Assembly (NCBI GenBank): GCA_015689775.1
Contig: WVSR01000002.1
Coordinates: 186,001-250,000, forward strand
Length of the DNA: 64,000 nt
Direction of reading: 5' to 3'
Origin: Rhodobacterales bacterium LSUCC0387
GTDB taxonomy: Bacteria > Pseudomonadota > Alphaproteobacteria > Rhodobacterales > Rhodobacteraceae
Shown here: positions 53,717-61,534 of the stretch, piece by piece
Position numbering within the stretch: the first letter of the stretch is position 1
How the letters are laid out: each line of letters begins with the position of its first letter
Translations under genes and position numbers: made by a program
The notes under the pieces: generated by a model
What the model saw: only the letters and a program-made list of their open reading frames with translations
Databases searched by the model: none
Told to the model about the DNA's origin: nothing

Positions 53717-54781
53717 ATGATTGACGCCTTCATCGCCGCATTTGCAGGGTCGCCTTGGCCACTTTATCTGGCCCTATACTTGGCTGTGGGGTGGGTTTTG
53801 ATCCGCCCCACAGGCCCGACCATGGGGCAATTGGCCTCAATCATGGGATGGCCGATTGAGATGACACAGCGCCTCGCAGGCGCGACAGGTCTGCCCTATT
53901 TGTTCCTTTTGCCCAATATGTTTGTCTTTGGCCTGTTCACCTTTGCTCCGATGTTTATCAATTTGGGTTTCGCGGTGACAGAGGGCCAATCCATTCTCTT
54001 CGATGAACGCGTCTTTGCGGGTCTTGACAACCTGCGCCGTCTTGTGGCCGAGACGCAGATTGACACGGGCGCCGCCAACCTAGAGGATGATAAATTTTTC
54101 TCTGCCGTTTACGACACAGCGATTTTCGTGATTTTCCAAGTGCCCGTTATGATCCTTGTAGCGCTTTTATCTGCGCTTGCGCTGAACCGCCAAATCATTG
54201 CGCGAGGCTTATGGCGCGCGGTGTTTTTCTACCCTGTGATGCTGTCGCCCGTGGTGGTAGGTTTTTTGTGGAGCTTGATCCTCAAGCGTCAAGGCGTATT
54301 GAGTCAGAGCTTGATCGTGTGGGGCTGGATTGAGGAGCCAATCCAATGGCTGACCGATCCGTCATGGACGATGTTTTGGTCTGTCTTTGTCTACACTTGG
54401 GCGCATCTTGGATTCTATATGCTGATCCTGCTTGCAGGGCTACAGGCAATCCCGCGCGATGTTTATGAGGCCGCTGAAATGGACGGCACATCCGCCTTTC
54501 GGCAATTGACCCGCATCACCATCCCGTTGCTCGCGCCGACCCTGTTGGTGGTCACAGTTCTGTCACTGATCAAAGCCTTTCAGGCCTTTGAAGAGCTTTA
54601 TGCCATGTCGGTGCGGTGGTCCTCGCTTGTGGCCTATATTTTTGAAACATCGGGTCTGCGGGGACAGGCCACAGCCAATGGTCTGGGGGTTGCGGCGATG
54701 GCATCGTTGATTGTGGCTGCGGTTTTGATCGTGCTGTCGTTGTTGCAAGTTTGGCTCTCATCGCGAGGGGCACGGCAATGA
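53717..54781 (+). CDS. smoG: Sugar ABC transporter permease (MalF/UgpA type)
   Basis: A 354-residue permease. The core has six helices, with the EAA loop DVYEAAEMDGTSAFRQLTRITIP read as EAAEMDGTSAFRQL near residue 250. It carries an extra N-terminal helix (PLYLALYLAVGWVLI) and ~40-residue linker before the usual first helix YLFLLPNMFVFGLF, making it longer than the ~290-residue norm. It overlaps the second permease by 4 bases. Substrate is inferred from the cluster. Confidence 0.78.
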   Translation: MIDAFIAAFAGSPWPLYLALYLAVGWVLIRPTGPTMGQLASIMGWPIEMTQRLAGATGLPYLFLLPNMFVFGLFTFAPMFINLGFAVTEGQSILFDERVFAGLDNLRRLVAETQIDTGAANLEDDKFFSAVYDTAIFVIFQVPVMILVALLSALALNRQIIARGLWRAVFFYPVMLSPVVVGFLWSLILKRQGVLSQSLIVWGWIEEPIQWLTDPSWTMFWSVFVYTWAHLGFYMLILLAGLQAIPRDVYEAAEMDGTSAFRQLTRITIPLLAPTLLVVTVLSLIKAFQAFEELYAMSVRWSSLVAYIFETSGLRGQATANGLGVAAMASLIVAAVLIVLSLLQVWLSSRGARQ

Positions 54782-56214
54782 GCGGGGCATGGGCATTTCT
54801 GACCCGCAAGGCAGGCGGGCCACGCGCGAATTGGTTGGATTACCTCACCTATGCCTATCTCTTGCTTGGTGTGGTTGTGATCCTTATGCCTGTGCTATGG
54901 TTGGGATTGAATTCGTTGAAATCTTCAGCGCAGTTGGAGCGCCAAGACCTATCGCTTTTGCCTGCTCGCTATGAACAGGTGGCGCGCGCCACAGTCACAG
55001 GGCCAGAGGGCAAGCGTATTTTCTACATCAGTGATCTGCCCTATTGGGTTTTGGATTGGTCGGATCTGCCCGATGCGCAAAAGGCACGACACGATTTATC
55101 CGCCTTCTTGGCAGGGTATAAGGGTGATGCGCTTTACGCTTTAAGGGCGCATCTGGGGCTTTTGCCTGAGATGACGCGCGACTTGGTTGCGCGGGAAAAC
55201 CTCCCTGATTGGATTTTGCGCTATGTGTCCATGTCGGCGCAGGCTCGCAGCGAATATGATGTTGCGGCCATCATCGCGGGGCTTGCCCCCGAAGATCAAA
55301 GGCTTTTGTCGGAATTTCTATCGCTTGATCCTTATGAGCCGTCGGCCATTTCTGTTCAGATTTTGGCCCGCGCCCCTGATCCAGTTACAGGCGTTGAGAC
55401 ACTGTTTGGGGTATCGCGCATCAATCCCACACGCGACACAACGCCCGCGCGCTATGTTGATAACCGCAGCGCGGAGGTGGTGCAGCTTTCCACCGCCACC
55501 ATTCGCACAGAACGCAGCTTTGCCCCCAGTTGGGAAAACTATACTGATCCCCTTTTAGGGCGTGCCTTTGGCGTAAATGTGAATTTTGCGACCTGCTTTA
55601 CCAATTCGGTTTTGGTCACGGCGATTGCTACGGCCCTGACGTTGTTGATCAATTCGATGGCGGCCTTTGCGCTAGCGAAATATAAATTCCGTGGTCAAGT
55701 TTTGTTCTTCGTGATCATCTTGGCCACGCTGATGGTGCCCCCCACCATCACGCTTGTGGGCTTGTTCAAGGCAATCAATGCCACGGGTCTGTCAGGGTCG
55801 ATCTGGGGCGTTATCATTCCAGGGGCGGCCACTCCAACGGGCGTGTTTTTGCTTCGCCAATATATGCTGTCAATCCCCGATGAGTTGATCGAGGCCGCGC
55901 GCATGGATGCGGCGAGCGAATGGAAGGTCTATTGGCGCATCATTTTGCCTTTGGCCTTGCCCGCGATTGCGGCTTTAGCGATCCTATCGGTGATCTGGCG
56001 TTGGAATGATCTGATCTTGCCGATGGTGGCCATCGCGACCACCAAAGAAGCCTATACAATTCAACTTTGCCTGCTTGAATTCCGTGGCGAGCATCTCAGC
56101 CAAGAGCATTTCCGCCTCGCTATGACCATTGTCAGCCTTTTGCCTGCAACCTTGGTCTTTGTGTTCTTGCAAAAATACATCACCACGGGCATTGCCAATA
56201 CGGGATTGAAATAG
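54778..56214 (+). CDS. smoH: Sugar ABC transporter permease with large periplasmic insertion (MalG type)
   Basis: A 478-residue permease, about 200 residues longer than normal MalG-type proteins (~280). Helix 1 is at residues ~24-47; residues ~55-265 form a hydrophilic domain that should be periplasmic, and the standard core restarts at SFAPSWENYTDP and continues with NSMAAFALAKYKF and the EAA loop EAARMDAASEWKVYW. The insertion contains SAFLAGYKGDALYALRAHLG and looks helical. It may contact the binding protein or substrate, like the MalF P2 loop, but the placement in the MalG-type partner is unusual. Confidence 0.82.
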   Translation: MSGAWAFLTRKAGGPRANWLDYLTYAYLLLGVVVILMPVLWLGLNSLKSSAQLERQDLSLLPARYEQVARATVTGPEGKRIFYISDLPYWVLDWSDLPDAQKARHDLSAFLAGYKGDALYALRAHLGLLPEMTRDLVARENLPDWILRYVSMSAQARSEYDVAAIIAGLAPEDQRLLSEFLSLDPYEPSAISVQILARAPDPVTGVETLFGVSRINPTRDTTPARYVDNRSAEVVQLSTATIRTERSFAPSWENYTDPLLGRAFGVNVNFATCFTNSVLVTAIATALTLLINSMAAFALAKYKFRGQVLFFVIILATLMVPPTITLVGLFKAINATGLSGSIWGVIIPGAATPTGVFLLRQYMLSIPDELIEAARMDAASEWKVYWRIILPLALPAIAALAILSVIWRWNDLILPMVAIATTKEAYTIQLCLLEFRGEHLSQEHFRLAMTIVSLLPATLVFVFLQKYITTGIANTGLK

Positions 56215-57275
56215 TGAGTGACCTACAGCTGAAATCAGTGATCAAGCGCTACGGCTCGGTCGAAGTGATCCATGGCATTGATCTTGAGATCAAGTCAGGC
56301 GAGTTTTGCGTTTTTGTTGGCCCATCTGGCTGCGGAAAATCCACGCTGCTGCGGATGATTTCTGGGCTTGAGGGGATCACGGGCGGAGATGTCGTGATTG
56401 ATGGGACCGTAGTCAACCATGTGCCTGCAGCACAGCGCGAATTGGCAATGGTGTTTCAATCCTATGCGCTTTACCCACATATGTCTGTGCGCGGAAACCT
56501 GTCTTTCGGGCTTGAGAACCTTAAAATGCCGAAAGCTGAAATTTCCCGCCGCGTGGAAGAGGCTGCGCGTATGCTGCGCATTGAGGATTATTTGACCCGC
56601 CGCCCCGGCCAATTGTCAGGGGGACAGCGTCAGCGGGTTGCTATTGGCCGCGCGGTTGTGCGCGAGCCAAAGATTTTCCTTTTTGATGAGCCGCTGTCCA
56701 ATCTTGATGCTGAGCTGCGCGTGACCATGCGCCGCGAGATTGGCAATCTGCATCGCCGCCTTGGGAATACGATGATCTATGTGACCCATGATCAGGTCGA
56801 GGCGATGACGATGGCCGATAAAATCGCGGTTTTGCGCGCTGGCAGGCTTGAACAATTCGGAACTCCGTTAGAGCTGTTCAACAATCCCGATAACCGCTTC
56901 GTTGCGGGCTTTATCGGGTCGCCTGCGATGAATTTCCTGAAGGGCGAAATCGCCAAAGGGGGGGTGGCTTTGGCCGCAGGGGGACATATTGCCCTTGGGC
57001 CGCGTAGCGGTGTTGGGCAAGGCGATGCAATCGAACTGGGCATCCGCCCACGCGATATCACCATCACCAAAACAGGCGGCGTGAAGGGCGAAGTGGCCGA
57101 AGTCGAGCAATTGGGCAGCGAAAGCTATATTTTTGTCACCCTGCCTTCAGGTGAGCCGCTGGTAATCCACCAAGCGGGCCAGACTGATATCGCCACTGGC
57201 CAAACAGTTGCGGTCAAACTTGCCCCAGGGGCCGTTCATATCTTCCGTGCCGATACGGGGCGTGTGTGTCGGTGA
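56214..57275 (+). CDS. smoE: Sugar ABC transporter ATP-binding protein (UgpC/MsmX type)
   Basis: A 353-residue single-cassette ATPase with Walker A GPSGCGKST near residue 37, signature LSGGQRQRVAIGRAVV near 133, Walker B FLFDEPLSNLDAELR, and a C-terminal TOBE/MalK regulatory domain (LGIRPRDITI). It starts with GTG at 56214, sharing one base with the permease stop (TAGTG). It overlaps the next gene by 4 bases, so the YeiH-type gene belongs to this operon. Confidence 0.85.
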   Translation: MSDLQLKSVIKRYGSVEVIHGIDLEIKSGEFCVFVGPSGCGKSTLLRMISGLEGITGGDVVIDGTVVNHVPAAQRELAMVFQSYALYPHMSVRGNLSFGLENLKMPKAEISRRVEEAARMLRIEDYLTRRPGQLSGGQRQRVAIGRAVVREPKIFLFDEPLSNLDAELRVTMRREIGNLHRRLGNTMIYVTHDQVEAMTMADKIAVLRAGRLEQFGTPLELFNNPDNRFVAGFIGSPAMNFLKGEIAKGGVALAAGGHIALGPRSGVGQGDAIELGIRPRDITITKTGGVKGEVAEVEQLGSESYIFVTLPSGEPLVIHQAGQTDIATGQTVAVKLAPGAVHIFRADTGRVCR

Positions 57276-58285
57276 ACCTTCGCGGCATTAACATCCTATT
57301 TGGCCTTCAGCGCAATGGGCCAGGTTTGTTGATGGCGCTTTTGGTGGCGATGGCCGCGCAATTCTTGTCGGATCATTACGGCGCGCCTGTGATGCTGATG
57401 GCGATTTTGCTGGGCATCCCATTTCATTTCCTCTCGCAAGAGCCGCGCATGGCCGCTGGCATCCAATTCGCGGGCCGCACTGTCTTGCGCCTTGGGGTGG
57501 CGCTGCTCGGTATTCGGATCAGCGCGCAACTGTTGGAGGGCATCGGCGTGGCCGAAGCTGTCATTCTGGCCATGGCTGTTGTCACCACGATCGGCGCGGG
57601 AATTTGGCTGGCCCCGCGTTTTGGAAGATCGAGCTATTTTGGGTTTCTTGCCGGTGGCTCTGTTGCAATTTGCGGTGCCTCTGCGGCGCTCGCCATTTCA
57701 GCCTTATTGCCAAAACGGCATGTGGCCGAAGATGATGTCACCTTCACTGTGGTGGGGGTGACGGTTCTCTCGAGCATTGCGATGATCATCTATCCGATGA
57801 TCTCCACCTCGCTTGGTCTGTCGACCCATATGGCGGGGATATTCTTGGGTGGCACCATTCACGATGTGGCCCAAGTCGTGGGGGCGGGATATTCCATTTC
57901 CGATGAAACGGGGGATCTCTCCACCTTGGTCAAATTGTTTCGCGTGATGATGTTGGCCCCGGTGATCATGGTAGCGTCTTTAATCCTACGCAAAGCACAT
58001 CTTGAGGCGGGTGAGTGCGGGAAAGCACCACCGCTCATCCCTATGTTTGTGGCGGGATTTATTATACTAGCCGTTCTTGGCACGATGCAGATTGTCCCTC
58101 CAGAGATCACAGATGGCGTAAATCTTGTCTCGCGCAGTTGCCTCGTGGTGGCCGTTGCGGCCGTTGGAATGAAAACCTCATTGCAGGCTTTTGCGTCAGT
58201 TGGGCGCAGCGCCTTGGCATTGTTGATCACCTTAACGCTGCTGATCGCGGCTTTGGTTGCCATTGGCCTCGCTGTCTTGGCTTAG
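57272..58285 (+). CDS. YeiH/UPF0324-family membrane protein, putative sulfate/sulfite exporter
   Basis: A 337-residue protein with about ten helices. Family landmarks are AGRTVLRLGVALLGIRIS near residue 65, GGSVAICGASAALAISA near 125 and GTIHDVAQVVGAGYSIS near 190. GTG at 57272 (GTGA with the ATPase stop) or GTG 57266 is the start. Homologues are annotated as putative sulfate exporters and occur with organosulfonate genes. At the end of a desulfonation operon it would remove sulfite or sulfate. Confidence 0.8.
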   Translation: MNLRGINILFGLQRNGPGLLMALLVAMAAQFLSDHYGAPVMLMAILLGIPFHFLSQEPRMAAGIQFAGRTVLRLGVALLGIRISAQLLEGIGVAEAVILAMAVVTTIGAGIWLAPRFGRSSYFGFLAGGSVAICGASAALAISALLPKRHVAEDDVTFTVVGVTVLSSIAMIIYPMISTSLGLSTHMAGIFLGGTIHDVAQVVGAGYSISDETGDLSTLVKLFRVMMLAPVIMVASLILRKAHLEAGECGKAPPLIPMFVAGFIILAVLGTMQIVPPEITDGVNLVSRSCLVVAVAAVGMKTSLQAFASVGRSALALLITLTLLIAALVAIGLAVLA

Positions 58286-58449
58286 GCCGGACTTGCCGTC
58301 AGAATCTGATTCTCAGTTCCTACAGACTGTCCGTGCATCTTGCGCGATGCCACCAACAGATTGTGACGAAAATCGCGCCACTGTGGGCCGATTTGCAGAC
58401 CCGTATTTTGGAGCGCACCTTGTTCATGCCGATTTCAAAGGCGGCGTGA

Positions 58450-59523
58450 TCAGCCAATATCTTCGCGCGCAACCGATAGGGTTTTGAGGATGGCATAGAC
58501 CGCCCGCCCTTCGTCCAAGCCTAATAGATGAGCCGAGCGGCGGGTGACACGGGCCAAGATCCGCCCCAATTTCGTGTCGACTGCGACCAAAACGGCGGGG
58601 CCATCGCCGCTGCGTATGCTGTGAATTGTGCCCTCGATGACATTCAGCGCCGAAATGCCTTGTGGTTTTTGTGTGGCTAAAATCACTTCATGCGCGGCAA
58701 TACGCAGTTGTAATTTTCGTCCCAAGTCGCCGCTCAGGCGTGGCACAAAAAGCGCCAAATCTGTGTTACGCAATTCGCTGACCCCATCCTCGTGATGCGC
58801 CGTCAGCGTGGCCTCAATAACGGCTCCCGCTTCGCGTGATCCTGCAGGCAGGCTATGTGGGTCAGAAAAGACCTCGCTTGGGCGCCCGTGCGCCTGTATC
58901 CGCCCCGCCTCAATCATGATCACTTCTGTTGCTAATCGCGCAACCTCGGTGGGGGCGTGGCTGACATAAAGAATGGGAATGTCCATTTCATCGCGTAGGC
59001 GTTCAAAATAAGGCAGAATTTCTTGCTTGCGCGCCTCATCAAGGGCTGCCAATGGCTCGTCCGCTAGAAGGATACGGGGGGCCGCCAACAACGCGCGCCC
59101 GATTGCCACGCGTTGCTTTTCGCCGCCTGATAGCATCGCAGGTCGCCGCTGGAGCAAGGCCCCGAGCCCCAACATCTCGACAATATCCGTGAAATCCGGG
59201 GTAGGGCGTGCGCCGCGATAGCGCATCCCATAACGGAGATTTTGCGCAACGCTCAGATGCGGAAAGAGGCGCGCCTCTTGAAAAATATACCCTGCTTGGC
59301 GCTGATGCGCGGCAAGGTTTACGCCGCGCGCAGGGTCAAATAGATCCATATCCCCCACGCGGATATAGCCGTCATCAGGTGTGATAAGACCCGCGACCGC
59401 ATTGATCACGGTGGTTTTGCCCGCGCCCGAGCGGCCAAAAAGGGCCGTGATCCCGCGGGCGGCTTGGAAGTTGAGATCAAGTGAAAACGCACCGATCTGG
59501 TGACGAAGCTTCAGATCAAGCAT
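58450..59523 (-). CDS. modC: Molybdate ABC transporter ATP-binding protein
   Basis: A 357-residue ATPase with Walker A GRSGAGKTT near residue 33, signature LSGGEKQRVAIGRALL near 125, Walker B ILLADEPLAALD, and a C-terminal TOBE/Mop domain (ALNVIEGTIHSI, VAVDTKLGRILARVT) specific to ModC. The ATG at 59523 overlaps modB by 8 bases. It completes the modABC operon. Confidence 0.93.
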   Translation of the reverse strand: MLDLKLRHQIGAFSLDLNFQAARGITALFGRSGAGKTTVINAVAGLITPDDGYIRVGDMDLFDPARGVNLAAHQRQAGYIFQEARLFPHLSVAQNLRYGMRYRGARPTPDFTDIVEMLGLGALLQRRPAMLSGGEKQRVAIGRALLAAPRILLADEPLAALDEARKQEILPYFERLRDEMDIPILYVSHAPTEVARLATEVIMIEAGRIQAHGRPSEVFSDPHSLPAGSREAGAVIEATLTAHHEDGVSELRNTDLALFVPRLSGDLGRKLQLRIAAHEVILATQKPQGISALNVIEGTIHSIRSGDGPAVLVAVDTKLGRILARVTRRSAHLLGLDEGRAVYAILKTLSVAREDIG

Positions 59524-60217
59524 CGCGTCCCCCGATACGATTGGACAAAGCCCGCGCCAGAATTTCCGACAAAACGAGAGCAAGAATGGCGATGAAGATC
59601 GACACGGCGACTAAGATCAGTGCGCCCTGTTCCCCGTCTGGTTGCTGTAAAAATGTGTAAATCGCCGAAGGGATTGTGCGGGTTTGATTTGGTATATTCG
59701 AAACGAAGGTGATGGTTGCGCCAAATTCCCCCATGGCCTTTGCAAACCCCAAAATCGCGCCAGCCAGAACCCCTGGCAGGCTCAGAGGCAAGGTCAGCGT
59801 GGCAAAGACAGCCCAAGGGGGCGCGCCTAGGCTGCGGGCTGCATCCTCAAGTTTGGGGTCAACTGCCTCAAGGGATAGGCGCATCGCGCGCACCATCAGC
59901 GGAAAGGCCATTACCGCCGCTGCAAGGGCTGCCCCTGTCCAATGAAACGCAAAGCCCAGATCGAATGCGGCCAAGGCTTGCCCCACGGGGGCCTGCGCGC
60001 CAAAGGCCAAAAGCAGCACATATCCCGTCACCACAGGCGGCAAGATCAGCGGTAGATGAACCGCTGCATTCAATATTTGCTTTCCGAAAAAGTTGCAGCG
60101 CGCCAATAGGTAGGCAACCAACAGCGCCAAAGGTAGGCTGGCCAATGTGGCCCAAAAACTGACCTTTAGGGACAGCGCGATTGCGGCCCATTCTGCGGGG
60201 CCGAGAAGATCACTCAT
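59516..60217 (-). CDS. modB: Molybdate ABC transporter permease
   Basis: A 233-residue permease with five to six helices. The family signature GEFGATITFVSNIPNQTRTIPSAIY occurs near residue 165, read in part as GEFGATITFVSNIP. The N-terminal LSLKVSFWATLASLPLALLVA is also typical. It overlaps modA by 4 bases (ATGA) and modC by 8. Confidence 0.93.
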   Translation of the reverse strand: MSDLLGPAEWAAIALSLKVSFWATLASLPLALLVAYLLARCNFFGKQILNAAVHLPLILPPVVTGYVLLLAFGAQAPVGQALAAFDLGFAFHWTGAALAAAVMAFPLMVRAMRLSLEAVDPKLEDAARSLGAPPWAVFATLTLPLSLPGVLAGAILGFAKAMGEFGATITFVSNIPNQTRTIPSAIYTFLQQPDGEQGALILVAVSIFIAILALVLSEILARALSNRIGGRDA

Positions 60218-60996
60218 TTCTCGGCCTCCACCAGTGTCTCAAATCCGTTCGCTGTGAAAATCATCGCTGCGTCATGCCCGCGCAGATACGCGAGAAATGC
60301 TGCGGCTGCAGGTCGTATTTCCGCGCCAAGCGCGGCAACAGGGTAGCGGATTGGGTCGTGACTGTCTGCGGGGAAGGTACCAATGATATGCACCCGCCTG
60401 CTGATCATAGCATCGCTGCGATAGACCACCCCAAGGGGGGTTGCCCCCGCCGCAACTTGGGCAAGGGCGCTACGCACATTGTCGAATTGCGCGACCCGAT
60501 CCGCAACTGTGTCCCAAAGGCCGAGATAGCTAAGCGCGGCGCGACCATAAATCCCTGCAGGCACGGCATCAACAAAGGCCATGGCCAGATAACCGCCTTC
60601 CAGCAAATCGGCCAAATTGATCTCTGGCGTAATAATCTGATCCGATTGATCCCGACCTTCGCCATGCGCCACAAGAACCAGTTGATTGCCCAAGAGATCA
60701 AACCGAGCATCGGGCGCAATCAATCTAGCTTGGGCGATGCGATCCATCCAGTCGGTATTGGCTGAGATAAAAATATCGGCAGGCGCACCCTGTTCAATCT
60801 GGCGGGTCAACGTAGAGGATCCTGCATAAACCATGCTGACCTCATAATCGCTTGCGGCCTCAAATTGCTGTTCGATGGCATCAAGGGCCGTTGCAAGGCT
60901 AGAGGCCGCGAACACCAATATCTCTTCAGCCCGAGTCAAGGTCGGGCTAAGGCAAAGCATCAGGGCCAAAAACATAGGACGGATAAGGGCGTTCAT
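60214..60996 (-). CDS. modA: Molybdate-binding periplasmic protein
   Basis: A 260-residue binding protein with a signal peptide (residues 1-23, ending TRAEE). Oxyanion-site residues are in FAASSLATALDAI, VYAGSSTLTRQIEQGAPADIF (split around YAGSSTL) and ISANTDWMD. It is first of the modABC operon. Imported molybdate would serve the molybdenum enzyme XdhAB encoded 20 kb away. Confidence 0.93.
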   Translation of the reverse strand: MNALIRPMFLALMLCLSPTLTRAEEILVFAASSLATALDAIEQQFEAASDYEVSMVYAGSSTLTRQIEQGAPADIFISANTDWMDRIAQARLIAPDARFDLLGNQLVLVAHGEGRDQSDQIITPEINLADLLEGGYLAMAFVDAVPAGIYGRAALSYLGLWDTVADRVAQFDNVRSALAQVAAGATPLGVVYRSDAMISRRVHIIGTFPADSHDPIRYPVAALGAEIRPAAAAFLAYLRGHDAAMIFTANGFETLVEAEK

Positions 60997-61074
60997 AAGG
61001 GCAGAGTTTCCGCGACCAATGCCGCTTGTGCAAGGGTCTTATGCGCTCTTGATTACCTCTGCCAAATAGTCACG

Positions 61075-61103
61075 CCACCTTAGGCGGGTGATGCCAAAGG
61101 TGG
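61075..61103. repeat. Inverted repeat upstream of modA
   Basis: CCACCTT / AAGGTGG arms of 7 bases around a 15-base centre, adjoining the stop of the rfbD fragment and ~80 bases upstream of modA. It could be an end-of-transcript hairpin or a regulatory site. It does not match the ModE palindrome that I know. Confidence 0.3.
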
Positions 61104-61104
61104 T

Positions 61105-61437
61105 TTAAGTTTTGTGACACTCAAGGCGACTGTTGAGGGGGCGTGTCGCAGGCGTGGGATAATCCCGTTTGGAGATGGGGGTGATGGTCACCTGATCGCC
61201 ACTTTGTGCGAAAATTTCAGCGGCGAAATCGGCCCAAGAGAGATCAGGGGTGCTGCTCAAATGGTAAATCCGTGCCAATTCAGGCTGCTGACACAGGATA
61301 GCCCCCATTTGCAGCAGCGCCGCGGCATTGGTGTGTGCAGGCGTGGGGCCACCAATTCGATCGTTGACAATGGATAGCGCAGTGCGGCCCTGCGCCAACC
61401 GCAACATGGATTTGATGAAATTTCCGCCACGCCCCGT
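61105..61437 (-). pseudogene. rfbD: Decayed dTDP-4-dehydrorhamnose reductase (rfbD/rmlD) fragment
   Basis: The frame reads GRGGNFIKSMLRLAQG, IGGPTPAHTNAAALLQ, IYHLSSTPDLSWADFAAEIF and YPTPATRPLNSRLEC, which match the C-terminal half of RmlD. An in-frame TAA lies just upstream (about 61445) so the Rossmann half is gone, and the frame stops right after NSRLECHKT, missing the last helix of normal RmlD. It is therefore truncated at both ends. No other rml genes are nearby. The 100-residue ATG frame (61407) is unlikely to be functional. Confidence 0.75.
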
Positions 61438-61534
61438 GATTGTTTCATGGGTTTGTTACCTTTCTGTTGCGTGGTCGTAACGCAGATGGGGCAAGTGGAG
61501 CGTCGTAATCTGTTTTACCCAAGGGGGATACCTG

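Noticed and set aside
58286-58449. Possible small gene between the YeiH-type gene and modC
   Set aside because: Open frames here overlap the neighbouring genes, lack ribosome-binding sites and show no conserved features.
60997-61104. Possible molybdenum-cofactor riboswitch or ModE box upstream of modA
   Set aside because: Only a simple 7-base inverted repeat is visible; the ModE palindrome and the conserved riboswitch core are not recognisable.
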